Notes: a model not told the origin generated them from the letters alone. A DNA stretch of 64,000 nucleotides from Bradyrhizobium sp. BRP22 (GCF_020194175.1 NZ_JADYVX010000009.1:124001-188000); one strand, 5' to 3'. Positions 18,062-26,867 are shown, numbered from the stretch's first letter. A program made the numbers and translations.

Positions 18062-18475
18062 CTAGAGCTTGACCACGGCCAAGACGACCACCGCGAGCAG
18101 GGAGACGAGGATCAAGGGCAGCGTTGGCAAGGGTTTTAGCGCCTTCTTCCTGACAAGGCGCCGGAGTTGTCCTGACTGGAGTCCATGTACGGCGGAGAGC
18201 AGGACAACAAAGGCCAGCTTGACTTGCAGCCACGTGCTGGAAAACCACCCGGCTGTGACCGCCAACGTCAAGCCGAAAGCCCAGACCAGCAGCATGGCCG
18301 GTGTGGTCAGCCAGCGTTCCGATTTCGCCAGAAGACCTGCGACAGGCGCAGCCGATCCCGGATTTGCGCGCTCCGCTGCCAGCACCATCGACGTGGTGAG
18401 GATGCCGGCTACGAAAAGGAAGGCGCTGACGACATGCAGCGCCTTCAGCCATGGATAGAGCGTAGCAAGGCTCAC
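18062..18475 (-). CDS. Small HemJ/CopD-like membrane protein
   Basis: Membrane protein of 137 residues with four hydrophobic segments. The spacing of WLKALHVVSAFLFVAG (histidine in helix 1) and WLQVKLAFVVLLSAVHG (lysine and histidine in helix 3) recalls HemJ (protoporphyrinogen oxidase) and CopD-type heme or copper membrane proteins. The resemblance is partial and the function is open. The GTG start at 18475 overlaps the TGA of the upstream gene as GTGA, so the two are coupled. Longer frames run into the neighbour in the wrong frame. Confidence 0.7.
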   Translation of the reverse strand: MSLATLYPWLKALHVVSAFLFVAGILTTSMVLAAERANPGSAAPVAGLLAKSERWLTTPAMLLVWAFGLTLAVTAGWFSSTWLQVKLAFVVLLSAVHGLQSGQLRRLVRKKALKPLPTLPLILVSLLAVVVLAVVKL

Positions 18476-18801
18476 TGGACCACACCGGTGCGCAACGCCG
18501 CGGACTTTCGTGCGATGAGCCGCACGTTGGCAAAGCCAGCGAACGGGATGAATGCCGTCGCAAGCAGCCGCGCCGCCTCCAGTCGGCTCCAGCCGCCTTC
18601 CGCGATCGATTGGATCGCAGCCCAGCAATAAGCGAGAAACGCAAGGCCGTGGACCGGCCCCATGACATGGACGGCGATGGTCCAGCCGGCGATATGCTTC
18701 AGTGGTACGGCTACTGCGACAAGCAGGACCAGCGTTGTGGCTTCGAGGACCGACAGGATTCCCAGCCATCGCAATTGCGTCGAATCATCATGGCTGGACA
18801 T
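18472..18801 (-). CDS. DUF3817-family membrane protein
   Basis: Membrane protein of 109 residues with three hydrophobic segments. LRWLGILSVLEATTLVLLVAVAVPLKHIAGW and VHVMGPVHGLAFLAYCW (split here at the HGL) match the DUF3817 pattern of an early glutamate, a PLK motif and a glycine-x-x-HG motif. GGAAGG stands five bases before the ATG at 18801. It is the first gene of a two-gene operon with the HemJ/CopD-like protein. Function unknown. Confidence 0.75.
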   Translation of the reverse strand: MSSHDDSTQLRWLGILSVLEATTLVLLVAVAVPLKHIAGWTIAVHVMGPVHGLAFLAYCWAAIQSIAEGGWSRLEAARLLATAFIPFAGFANVRLIARKSAALRTGVVQ

Positions 18802-18949
18802 GCGTACCTTCCCGCTTCCGAGACAGGCGGCACGCATAGACAAAGCCCCGCGCATTCGGTGAGCGGCTGAAATGACAATCTGCGATCATTTCCTGCCAAA
18901 CCGCGCTTCGGCTATGCTCGCCGTGGAAGATGCTCGCTGTGAGGTGTCC

Positions 18950-19894
18950 ATGCATAAGGTTTCGGTTCTCGCGATGGACGGCTTCGTGCCGTTCGACCTC
19001 TCGGTCCCGTGCGAGGTGTTCGGGCGGGCGAGTGCCGCGACGGGCGTCGCCAGCTACAGTGTCCGCGTGTGCAGCGAAGCGGCCGAAGTCCGGTCGAGGA
19101 ATTTCACGCTGCAGACGGATTGGGGCCTCGAGGAGCTCGCATCGGCCGATACGATCCTGGTGCCGGGAGTGGAGGATGCGACCGCTCCGATCTCCCCGGC
19201 TGTGCTCGAGGCGCTTCAGTCCGCCTGGGAGCGCGGCGCAAGATTGGCGTCGATCTGTTCGGGAGCGTTCGTGCTGGCGGCAACTGGCCTGCTGGATGGA
19301 CGCCGGGCCACGACGCACTGGGTTTGCGCGGACGAGCTCGCGCGGCGGTATCCGCGCATCCAGGTCGATCCAAATGTGCTGTTTGTGGACGAGGGCCGGC
19401 TGATCACCTCTGCCGGCGCTTCGGCCGGGATGGACATGTGCCTGCACCTGGTACGCCGCGATCACGGCCAGGCCGTTGCGGCCGACGCCGCGCGTCTTGC
19501 CGTTGCACCTTTGGTCAGGGACGGCGGCCAATCCCAGTTCATCCGGCACGAACCGCCGAAGTCCGCCGCCAGTCTGGCCCCGCTGCTCGAGTGGATGAGC
19601 GCCAATCTTGACCGCACGCTCACGGTCCGGACGCTGGCTGCTCAGGCGCGCATGAGCGAAAGGACGCTGGCACGCCGCTTCCAGCAACAGACTGGAAGCA
19701 CACCGCTGCAATGGCTGCTCAAGATGCGCATTCGTCGGGCGCAGGAGCTGCTCGAGACCAGCGAGGTGTCGATCGATCGGATTGCAAGCGCAGTTGGATT
19801 CGAATCCGCGGTCAGCTTCCGATCCCGCTTCCGGAAGGTCGCGGGCATCAGCCCAACTGCCTACCGCCATCGCTTCGGCGCCCGCCAGAGCTGA
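18950..19894 (+). CDS. GlxA-like AraC-family regulator with DJ-1/PfpI domain
   Basis: Regulator of 314 residues. Residues 1-165 form a DJ-1/PfpI domain, with VSVLAMDGFVPFDLSVPCEVF at the start and the nucleophile-elbow ASICSGAFVLAATGLLDGRRATTHW at about 100-125. Residues 210-314 carry two AraC helix-turn-helix motifs (RTLAAQARMSERTLARRFQQQTG and RIASAVGFESAVSFRSRFRKVAG). The ATG at 18950 has GAGG five bases upstream; an ATG at 18872 gives an unusual N-terminal tail. Relatives include GlxA and ArgR/GbdR-type regulators of amino acid and quaternary amine use. It lies upstream of the acyl-CoA operon but a link is unproven. Confidence 0.85.
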   Translation: MHKVSVLAMDGFVPFDLSVPCEVFGRASAATGVASYSVRVCSEAAEVRSRNFTLQTDWGLEELASADTILVPGVEDATAPISPAVLEALQSAWERGARLASICSGAFVLAATGLLDGRRATTHWVCADELARRYPRIQVDPNVLFVDEGRLITSAGASAGMDMCLHLVRRDHGQAVAADAARLAVAPLVRDGGQSQFIRHEPPKSAASLAPLLEWMSANLDRTLTVRTLAAQARMSERTLARRFQQQTGSTPLQWLLKMRIRRAQELLETSEVSIDRIASAVGFESAVSFRSRFRKVAGISPTAYRHRFGARQS

Positions 19895-19904
19895 CCCCAT
19901 ATTA

Positions 19905-19915
19905 TTGTCGGACAG
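19905..19915 (+). promoter_or_regulatory. Putative FadR-subfamily (FCD GntR) operator site 1
   Basis: TTGTCGGACAG lies just after the GlxA-like gene. It fits the TNGTNNNACN(A) pattern bound by FadR-subfamily GntR regulators, except for a final G. The same element recurs at 20044-20054 and, with CCA at its end, at 26934-26944 before the local GntR-family gene. Confidence 0.45.
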
Positions 19916-20030
19916 ATAGGAGACCCACCCGTCGAGTCGGATCGGATCTCTCAAAGATATCAGTGTATTGCGATATCGTAGATCCCTCCACCCTCGATTT
20001 TCTATACCCATCATTGCAAATTCAGGCGCC

Positions 20031-20060
20031 TTGCGGCTAATTTTTGTCCGACAGTAATAA
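20031..20060 (+). promoter_or_regulatory. Putative promoter with embedded operator site 2 for the acyl-CoA operon
   Basis: TTGCGG (20031-20036) and TAATAA (20055-20060) are spaced 18 bases apart like a sigma-70-type promoter, 70 bases before the phosphotransferase start. The spacer ends with TTGTCCGACAG (20044-20054), the second copy of the candidate operator. A repressor bound there would block RNA polymerase. Confidence 0.5.
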
Positions 20061-20129
20061 CTCTCGTGCCTTGAGGCGGCGGGTTGCGAGGACCCCAACT
20101 TTGGTATTCGAAAGAGGAAGCTGAGGCGC

Positions 20130-21212
20130 GTGACCACTGATCCGTCGCCATCAGGACATCCGGAACTATTGTCGGCCGCGGACACCGCGCCGTCCGACTG
20201 GGAGCGCTTGGCGCGCTATCTGGAAGCGCATGGCATGAGCGTCGATCTGGCGCAGCCGATCCGGCAATTCGCCGGCGGCCTCGCCAATCGCAACTATCTC
20301 CTGATCATCAACGGCGCGCCAACCGTCTTGCGTCGGCCGCCGGATGGCGATCTGCCGCCGGGCGCTCATGACATGGCGCGCGAGCATCGCATCCTGTCGC
20401 GGCTTGCCGATGCGCTGCCGTTCATCGCGCGCGGCCTGCATTATTGCGGGGACCGCGACGTCATCGGTGTTCCCTTTCAACTGATCGAGTACCGCGCCGG
20501 CTTCGTCGTCCGCGGCGCTGATCTCTCGCCGCTGCAAGGACGCGACGATGCGCCCGGGATTCTCTCGGAGATGATGGTTGCGACGCTGGCTGCGCTGCAC
20601 GGGGCCGATGCGCGCGCGGTCGGACTTGAGGATCTCGGCCGCCCCGAGGGATTCATCGCCCGCGCGATTGCCGGCTGGTCGAAACGCGGCGCGCTGGTCG
20701 CCGAGGACGGCGCGTTGCAAGGTCTGCTGCAGGACATCTCAAAGTGGCTGTCCCGGCAGACATTCCGCGAGCGGACGCCGACGCTGCTGCATTGCGATTT
20801 CAAGCTCGACAATCTGATCCTCAATCCGCAGACGCTGTCGCCGGTCGCGCTGGTCGACTGGGACATGGGAACGCGAGGCGATCCGCTGTTCGACCTGGCG
20901 ACGCTGTTGAGCTATTGGGCCGAGCCGGACGATCCGCCGCCATTGCAGCGCCTGCAGCAGATGCCGACGACCCATCCCGGATTCTGGCGGCGTGCCGACG
21001 TCGCGCGGCGCTATGCTGAGCTGACCGGAATTGATATCGACGACCTGCCGGCGATGCGCGTGCTGGCGCTGTTCAAGCTCGGCATCGTGTTCCTGCAACT
21101 GCACCGGCAATGGGTCAATGGCGCGGTGAAGGACAATCGCTATGCGAACTTCGCCCGGCTTGGCGAAGATCTTCTTCTGGTCGCGCGCGATGCCGCCACC
21201 GGAACTGAGTGA
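20130..21212 (+). CDS. Phosphotransferase-family protein, LvaA/ACAD10-kinase-like
   Basis: Kinase-fold protein of 360 residues (APH/choline kinase family). The Brenner loop HCDFKLDNLIL (about 227-237) provides the catalytic Asp and Asn, and VDWDMGTRGDPLFDLATLL provides the metal-binding Asp. The N-terminal QPIRQFAGGLANRNYLL is the glycine-rich nucleotide loop. In ACAD10/11 and the Pseudomonas lva operon such kinases phosphorylate the 4-hydroxyl of 4-hydroxyacyl-CoA. GTG start with GAGG upstream. The gene's end overlaps the region just before the acyl-CoA dehydrogenase, which strongly suggests they act together. Confidence 0.82.
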   Translation: MTTDPSPSGHPELLSAADTAPSDWERLARYLEAHGMSVDLAQPIRQFAGGLANRNYLLIINGAPTVLRRPPDGDLPPGAHDMAREHRILSRLADALPFIARGLHYCGDRDVIGVPFQLIEYRAGFVVRGADLSPLQGRDDAPGILSEMMVATLAALHGADARAVGLEDLGRPEGFIARAIAGWSKRGALVAEDGALQGLLQDISKWLSRQTFRERTPTLLHCDFKLDNLILNPQTLSPVALVDWDMGTRGDPLFDLATLLSYWAEPDDPPPLQRLQQMPTTHPGFWRRADVARRYAELTGIDIDDLPAMRVLALFKLGIVFLQLHRQWVNGAVKDNRYANFARLGEDLLLVARDAATGTE

Positions 21213-21223
21213 GGAAGCTGACG

Positions 21224-22417
21224 ATGCACCAACTCGACATGGACTTTTCGTTGCCGCCACGCGTGACCGAACTGGCGGATCGCGTGAAAGCCTTCGTCAA
21301 GGAGGCGGTGGTCCCGTTCGAGAAGGACAAGCGCTGGACCTCGCATGGCCCGACCGACGAGTTGCGGCGCGAACTCAACGCGCTCGCGCGCAAGGCCGGT
21401 GTTTTCGCGCCGCACGTGCCGGCGGAATATGGCGGCCAGCATCTGTCGCATATCGGCCGCGCCGCCGTGTTCACCGCCGCCGGCTATTCCATGCTCGGGC
21501 CCGTGGCGCTGCATTGCGCGGCACCCGAGGAGGGCAACATCCATCTCCTCGATGTCGTGGCGCGGCCCGATCAGCGCGAGCGCTATTTGAAACCGCTCGC
21601 AACCGGAGACGTCCGCTCCTGCTTCTGCATGACGGAGCCCGCACCGGGAGCTGGCTCCGATCCGGGCCAATTGCAGACCACGGCGCGGCGCGACGGCAAT
21701 GACTGGGTCATCGACGGCGAGAAATGGCTGATCACCGGCGCCGAAGGCGCGGCGTTCGCGATCATCATGGCGAAGACGAGCGGCGCAGGCATGGACGGGG
21801 CTGCGACCATGTTGCTCGCCGACATGTCCGATCCCGCGATCACGATCGAGCGCACGCTCGACACCATCGATTCCTCCTTTGTCGGCGGGCATGCGGTGGT
21901 CCGCTTCAACGGGCTTCGCGTGCCGGCCGACGCTGTGCTCGGCGAGATCGGCCAGGGCTTTCGCCACGCCCAGGTTCGCCTCGCCCCGGCGCGTCTCACG
22001 CATTGCATGCGCTGGCTCGGCGCGGCGATCCGCGCGCAGGAGATCGCAACCGAGTTCGCGCGGCGTCGCACCGCATTCGGCAAGCCGCTCGGCGAGCACG
22101 AGGGCGTCTCCTTCATGCTGGCCGACAACGCCATGGACATCCACCAGGCGCAATTGACGATCTGGCATACGGCCTGGCTGCTCGACAAGGGCGAACGCGC
22201 CTCGACGGAGAGCTCGATGGCCAAGGTGATCTGCTCCGAAGCGATCGCGCGCGTCGCCGACCGCTCGTTGCAGATTCTCGGCGGGCTTGGCACCACGCGC
22301 GACACGGTGGTCGAGCGGTTCTATCGCGACGTCCGCGCCTTCCGCATCTATGACGGACCGTCGGAAGTGCACCGCTGGGCGATCGGACGGCGGATCGTGA
22401 CCCACGGCGGGAGATAG
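21224..22417 (+). CDS. Acyl-CoA dehydrogenase family protein, LvaC/ACAD11-like by context
   Basis: Flavoprotein of 397 residues with the complete acyl-CoA dehydrogenase fold. The flavin and substrate strand is CFCMTEPAPGAGSDPGQLQTTARRDG (split motif TEP..GSDP at about 140-150). RTAFGKPLGEHEGVSFMLAD and QILGGLGTTRDTVVERFYRDVRAFRIYDGPSEVHRW are the C-terminal family signatures. With a kinase partner, such enzymes remove phosphate from 4-phosphoacyl-CoA to give enoyl-CoA. I chose the ATG at 21224, which has GAGGAAG six bases upstream, over a GTG at 21209 that overlaps the kinase stop. Confidence 0.85.
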   Translation: MHQLDMDFSLPPRVTELADRVKAFVKEAVVPFEKDKRWTSHGPTDELRRELNALARKAGVFAPHVPAEYGGQHLSHIGRAAVFTAAGYSMLGPVALHCAAPEEGNIHLLDVVARPDQRERYLKPLATGDVRSCFCMTEPAPGAGSDPGQLQTTARRDGNDWVIDGEKWLITGAEGAAFAIIMAKTSGAGMDGAATMLLADMSDPAITIERTLDTIDSSFVGGHAVVRFNGLRVPADAVLGEIGQGFRHAQVRLAPARLTHCMRWLGAAIRAQEIATEFARRRTAFGKPLGEHEGVSFMLADNAMDIHQAQLTIWHTAWLLDKGERASTESSMAKVICSEAIARVADRSLQILGGLGTTRDTVVERFYRDVRAFRIYDGPSEVHRWAIGRRIVTHGGR

Positions 22418-22473
22418 CTCGCGGCAACAGCGGCTACAGAACAACAAGCGCAAAACGCGCGAACAGGGAGGAG

Positions 22474-24114
22474 ATGATGCGCGATATCTGGTCGCCACCG
22501 AAGGAGTCCGCGGTCGAAGGCTATCAAGCCTTGTGCGCCAATTTCCGTTGGCAGGTGCCGGAGGCCTTCAATTTCGGCGCCGACATCATCGACCGGCGCG
22601 CCCGCGAGCAGGATGGTCCGGCGCTGATCTGGGAGAACGCCGCGGGCGAAACCCGGCGCTACAGCTATTCCGATCTGTCGCTGATGTCGAACCGGCTCGC
22701 GAATGTGCTGCGCGCGAACGGCGTGGAGAAGGGCGACCGCGTCATCATCATGCTGCCGCGGCTGCCGGAATGGTTCATCGCGCTGATTGCGGCGATGAAG
22801 ATCGGCGCAGTGCCGATCCCATGCATCGAGATGCTGACGGCGCGCGACATCGAATATCGCGTCACCAATGCCGAGGCCAAGGCGGCGATCTGCCGCCCCG
22901 AACAGACCGCGAAGTTCGCTTCCGTCGAGCAGGCGATTCCGGTGCGGATCGCGCTCGGCCAGACATCCGCCTGGCTCGACTGGAACAGCGAGGTGGCGCG
23001 CGCCTCGGAGACGACCGAGCCGGCGATCGTCCGCGCCGAAGATCCCGCCATCATGTACTATACGTCAGGCTCGACCGGCCATCCGAAGGCTGTCGTCCAT
23101 GCCGCGCGCGCGATCTATGCGTGGCGAGTGTCGGCGATCTACTGGCTCGATCTGCGTCCAGGCGAGGTGATCTGGTGCACGGCCGACACCGGCTGGAGCA
23201 AGGCCGGCACCAGCATCATCTTCGGGCCCCTGAGCTGCGGCGCCTGCGCGTTTTTCTTCGACGGCCCCTTTGTGCCGAAGGATCGGCTCGACCTCATACG
23301 CAAGCACCATGTCACCGTCTATTGCGCGCCCGGCACGGAGCTGTCGCGGGTCGTCGGCGAAGTCCGCGCACGCAGCGATCTCGGCCGGCTGCGCCGCGTC
23401 GTCACCGCCGGCGAGGCCATGAACCCCGTCGTCGCCGAGCGCTGGGAAGCGGCGACCGGCATCCGCATCGATGAAGCCTATGGGCAGACCGAAGCGCTGA
23501 TGGTCGCGCTGAATTATCCAGGCGAACCGGTCCGCTACGGCTCGATGGGGCGTCCATCGCCGGGCTCCGACCTCGACGTGATCGATGCCAGCGGCAACCG
23601 CTTGCCGCCGGGGCAGGAGGGCGATCTCGCGCTGAAAGTGCCGAGCCCGCAATTGATGCTCTGCTACTGGAAGGATGCGGAGCGCACCGCGGCCTGCTTT
23701 GTCGACGGTCCCGACGGACGCTGGTTTCTGACCAGCGATCGCGCGGAGAAGGATGCCGACGGCTATCTCTGGTATCGCGGACGTTCGGACGATGTCATCA
23801 ATTCAGCCGGATACCGCATCGGCCCGATCGAGGTCGAGAACGCGCTGGCCGAGCATCCCGCAGTGCAGACGTGCGCAGTCGTCGGCAGTCCCGATGCCGA
23901 GCGCGGCGAGATCGTGAAGGCGTTCGTCGTGCTGCGGCAAGGCCATGCGCCGTCGCCCGAGCTGACGCGCGCATTGCAGGACCACGTCAAGTCGGTCACC
24001 GCGCCTTACAAATATCCCCGCGCGATCGAGTACATCGCCGAGTTGCCGATGACGATCACCGGCAAGATCCGCCGCCGCGAGCTGCGCGACCGCGAGTTCG
24101 CACGTCGGGTTTAG
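22474..24114 (+). CDS. Acyl-CoA synthetase (AMP-dependent, medium-chain type)
   Basis: ANL-family ligase of 546 residues. The P-loop motif is YYTSGSTGHPKAVVHAA (about 190-206), the second motif DEAYGQTEALMV (about 332-343), and the C-terminal hinge DGYLWYRGRSDDVINSAGYRIGP has its aspartate and arginine. The catalytic lysine is in ITGKIRRREL at the C terminus. It activates a carboxylic acid to acyl-CoA with ATP. GGGAGGAG precedes the ATG. As third gene of the operon it would load the hydroxy- or other acid for the kinase and dehydrogenase. The sequence resembles MACS/benzoate-CoA ligase-like enzymes; substrate undetermined. Confidence 0.87.
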   Translation: MMRDIWSPPKESAVEGYQALCANFRWQVPEAFNFGADIIDRRAREQDGPALIWENAAGETRRYSYSDLSLMSNRLANVLRANGVEKGDRVIIMLPRLPEWFIALIAAMKIGAVPIPCIEMLTARDIEYRVTNAEAKAAICRPEQTAKFASVEQAIPVRIALGQTSAWLDWNSEVARASETTEPAIVRAEDPAIMYYTSGSTGHPKAVVHAARAIYAWRVSAIYWLDLRPGEVIWCTADTGWSKAGTSIIFGPLSCGACAFFFDGPFVPKDRLDLIRKHHVTVYCAPGTELSRVVGEVRARSDLGRLRRVVTAGEAMNPVVAERWEAATGIRIDEAYGQTEALMVALNYPGEPVRYGSMGRPSPGSDLDVIDASGNRLPPGQEGDLALKVPSPQLMLCYWKDAERTAACFVDGPDGRWFLTSDRAEKDADGYLWYRGRSDDVINSAGYRIGPIEVENALAEHPAVQTCAVVGSPDAERGEIVKAFVVLRQGHAPSPELTRALQDHVKSVTAPYKYPRAIEYIAELPMTITGKIRRRELRDREFARRV

Positions 24115-24468
24115 ATTGGAAATCAATTGATCCGAATAGGCGGCTGCGAGTCCACTCGCTCGTCAAAACGACACTTGCGGCTTCCGCGCTTGGCGGGATT
24201 TGGACGCTTGAAAATCGGGAGCTTTTCCCAGCCAACACCAGACAGAATTCCCGACGGGACGACGTCTAATTCACGCGCGGGCGGGATTGACGGCGCTGAA
24301 GTTTGCGAAGACCATCGAACAAGAACGAAGAATATCGCAAGGGATGACCTCAAGGAATCTTGGCCGATCGCAACGCGAGCGGTTTGAGGGCTTCGAACAA
24401 TCCAAATTTCTGATGTCGAGAGATTGAAACGGCAGTTTCAAGGGCACTCGGCAATTGGATGAGTGCAA
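24115..24468. other. 354-base intergenic gap, nothing recognised
   Basis: This gap between the acyl-CoA synthetase gene and the Rieske gene is AT-richer than its neighbours. Short open frames exist but show neither a ribosome binding site nor family resemblance. No copy of the TTGTCSGAC element was found. It probably holds the promoter for the Rieske-PQQ dehydrogenase pair. Confidence 0.45.
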
Positions 24469-25074
24469 ATGAGCGTGAAAGACTCTGACATCCGATCCTG
24501 TTGTTCTCGCAATCTCCTCATTGAACGTCGCGCTCTTCTCGCCTGCAGCCTGGCAATGACGTTACCCGGTCTCGGCATCCCGGCTGCGCGAGCGGATCCG
24601 GCCGACCCACGGGCAGCGCGTCCTCAACCGGGAGATCATCTCGTGTTCATATCGGGCGATCGACGTGAACAGATCATTGCACCTGCCGACCTGACCGTTG
24701 GAGCGTTACCAACGCTTGCATATCCGATGGATCCCGCGTCGCGGAGCATCCGGGACGGCTCGCGCGTCAACATGATCTTGCTTCTTCGCGTCAATCCAGA
24801 CGAGATTGCAGAATCCGATCGCAGTCGCGCCGCTGATGGGATCGTTGCGTTCTCCGCAATCTGTACCCACTACGGCTGCCCGGTCACGGGCCTGGACCAG
24901 GCAGCGAAGAATCTCGCGTGCAAATGCCACGGCTCTATCTTCGATCCGCGAAACAATGCCGAAGTGATTGGCGGGCCTGCGCCACGCCGGCTCGCCGCAC
25001 TGCCGCTCAAGCTGGAAGAGGGCGAGCTCAAGGTAGCCGGCGGATTTTCCGGCGCAGTGGGACAACAACGATAA
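24469..25074 (+). CDS. Tat-exported Rieske [2Fe-2S] protein
   Basis: Protein of 201 residues with an N-terminal Tat-like signal (IERRALLACSLAMTLPGLGIP cut at its RR, about 18-38). The Rieske ligands are C132 and H134 (CTHYGC) and C151 and H154 (CKCHGS), with C137 and C153 placed to form the stabilising disulfide. It should sit outside the inner membrane and carry one electron at a time. It precedes the PQQ dehydrogenase gene by 53 bases, so it may relay electrons from that enzyme. Subunit of a bc1 complex is unlikely, as no cytochrome b gene is near. Start at the ATG 24469; a GTG at 24463 is possible. Confidence 0.82.
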   Translation: MSVKDSDIRSCCSRNLLIERRALLACSLAMTLPGLGIPAARADPADPRAARPQPGDHLVFISGDRREQIIAPADLTVGALPTLAYPMDPASRSIRDGSRVNMILLLRVNPDEIAESDRSRAADGIVAFSAICTHYGCPVTGLDQAAKNLACKCHGSIFDPRNNAEVIGGPAPRRLAALPLKLEEGELKVAGGFSGAVGQQR

Positions 25075-25127
25075 GAGGTTTGCTGCTGACTTAATTGCAA
25101 TCGCCGTGCATCAGGGAGGAAACGTCG

Positions 25128-26867
25128 ATGAAGATGCTGTTGGCAATCGGTGCGCTCGGCTTGGCTATCGTTCCCAGTATATGCGCAGCACAAGGAGGGC
25201 CGGGCGACTACAAGCCCGTGACGCACGGGCGGCTCGTCAATCCCGAACCCGAGAACTGGCTCTTGACCAAGGGCAACTACGCCGGATGGAGTTACAGTCC
25301 TCTCAACCAGATCAATGCGAGCAACGTATCCAGGCTGAGGCCGGTCTGGTCCGCGGCAACCAATGTCGGCTCTGGCCACGAGGCGCCGGCGATCGTCAAC
25401 GGACGCTACATGTTCGTGGCGACACCACACAATCAGGTGCTCGCTTTCGACTCCAAGACAGGGGAGTCGCTTTGGCGATATCGACGCGAACTGCCCGAAG
25501 GATTCGGCGCTCTTCACATGACCAATCGCGGCGTCGCGTTGTGGGGCGACAAGGTCTACATCGCCAGCGTCGACTGCATGCTGGCTGCCCTTGACGCCAA
25601 GACCGGCAAGAAGGTCTGGGAATCTCAGGTCTGCGATTGGAAGACCGGGAACGCTTACATCACCTCGGCGCCGCTGGTCGTGAACGGCAAGGTGATGGTC
25701 GGACCATCCGGCGGCGAGTTCGGCGTCCGCGGTTTCCTGAAGGCGTTCGACGCCGAGACCGGCAAGGAGCTCTGGACGCGCTACAGCGTTCCCGGGCCCG
25801 GTGAGCCGGGTTCGGAGACATGGCCGCAGGACGGGCGCTGGAAGGACTCATGGAAGAATGGCGGCGGCACCATGTGGATGCCGGGCAATTACGACGCAAG
25901 GAATGACGTGCTCTATTGGGGCGTCGGCAACGGCGCGCCATGGATTGGCGATCAGCGTCCCGGGGACAATCTGTATCTTGCCTCGGTGCTTTCGCTGAAT
26001 CCCAACGACGGCGCCGTCAAGGGCCACTTCCAGTATCACTGGAACGACTCTTGGGATTGGGCCGGCATGAACGCACCGACGCTGGTCGACTTCAATCGCG
26101 ACGGTCAAAAGGTGCCGGGGCTGATCTCGGCGCAGCGAAACGGCTATTTGTTCTGGCTCGATCGCGATGCCAATGGCCGCATCCAGTACAGGAAGTCGCT
26201 GCCCTATGTGAAGAACACCGTGTTCAAGAGCGTCGATCCCAAGACAGGGCGTCCGACCTACAACGAGGATGCAAAGCCCAGCACCGGCAAAAGCGCGACC
26301 TACTGCCCCAGCCTTTGGGGCGGAAAGGACTGGCCCTATGAGGCCTATAGTCCGAATACCGGCATGCTCTACGTGCCTTTCAACGACAATCACTGCATGA
26401 AGTTTACGGGCATCGTTCAGCCGGTTGCGCCGGGGCAATGGTCCGCCGGCGTGGAGACCACCGACATCAAGCTCGTTATCGAAAAAGACTTCCCCTATAT
26501 CGGCGGGATTCAGGCATGGAGCGTCGACGGGGCTAAGGAGATTTGGCGCAATACCTATCCGAAGTCCTGGAATTTTGGGTCCATCCTGGCGACGGCTGGT
26601 GACATCATCTTCGCCGGCGGCACCAACGATCGTTCTTTCCGCGCTTACGATGCCAGGAGCGGCAAGTTGCTCTGGGAGTTTCCCACCCCGTCGGGAATCA
26701 TCTCGCCTCCAAGCAGCTTTGCCATTGACGGCAAGCAGTACATTGCCGTGGTGGCGGGCTGGGGCGTCGATGTCGCCATCATCCAGGGCATGATGCACGA
26801 TCAGTTCGGATGGGAGAAGGCGGTGCCTGAGGGCGGATCCGTTTGGGTCTTTGCTCTCGGCGACTGA
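25128..26867 (+). CDS. PQQ-dependent alcohol dehydrogenase (quinoprotein, methanol/ethanol family)
   Basis: Periplasmic quinoprotein of 579 residues with a Sec signal (LLAIGALGLAIVPSICAAQ). The beta-propeller repeats show tryptophan docking motifs such as AFDSKTGESLWRY, ALDAKTGKKVWES and AFDAETGKELWTRY. WDWAG contains the catalytic Asp, about D310. The residue two further on is Ala (A312), not Asp, which by family knowledge points to calcium rather than lanthanide as cofactor metal. No cytochrome c domain is fused, and no cytochrome c gene is adjacent; the Rieske protein may substitute. AGGGAGGA precedes the ATG. PQQ synthesis genes are not in the window. Confidence 0.88.
   Translation: MKMLLAIGALGLAIVPSICAAQGGPGDYKPVTHGRLVNPEPENWLLTKGNYAGWSYSPLNQINASNVSRLRPVWSAATNVGSGHEAPAIVNGRYMFVATPHNQVLAFDSKTGESLWRYRRELPEGFGALHMTNRGVALWGDKVYIASVDCMLAALDAKTGKKVWESQVCDWKTGNAYITSAPLVVNGKVMVGPSGGEFGVRGFLKAFDAETGKELWTRYSVPGPGEPGSETWPQDGRWKDSWKNGGGTMWMPGNYDARNDVLYWGVGNGAPWIGDQRPGDNLYLASVLSLNPNDGAVKGHFQYHWNDSWDWAGMNAPTLVDFNRDGQKVPGLISAQRNGYLFWLDRDANGRIQYRKSLPYVKNTVFKSVDPKTGRPTYNEDAKPSTGKSATYCPSLWGGKDWPYEAYSPNTGMLYVPFNDNHCMKFTGIVQPVAPGQWSAGVETTDIKLVIEKDFPYIGGIQAWSVDGAKEIWRNTYPKSWNFGSILATAGDIIFAGGTNDRSFRAYDARSGKLLWEFPTPSGIISPPSSFAIDGKQYIAVVAGWGVDVAIIQGMMHDQFGWEKAVPEGGSVWVFALGD

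Noticed and set aside
19902-20060. Interpretation of the paired TTATTGTCGGACA/TGTCCGACAGTAATAA elements as terminal repeats of a small mobile element
   Set aside because: The match is limited to the near-palindromic core plus a few AT bases, no target duplication is seen, and a third copy at the regulator start fits an operator better.
24127-24387. 86-codon open frame after the acyl-CoA synthetase gene
   Set aside because: No ribosome binding site, no hydrophobic or domain pattern, and composition unlike neighbouring genes.
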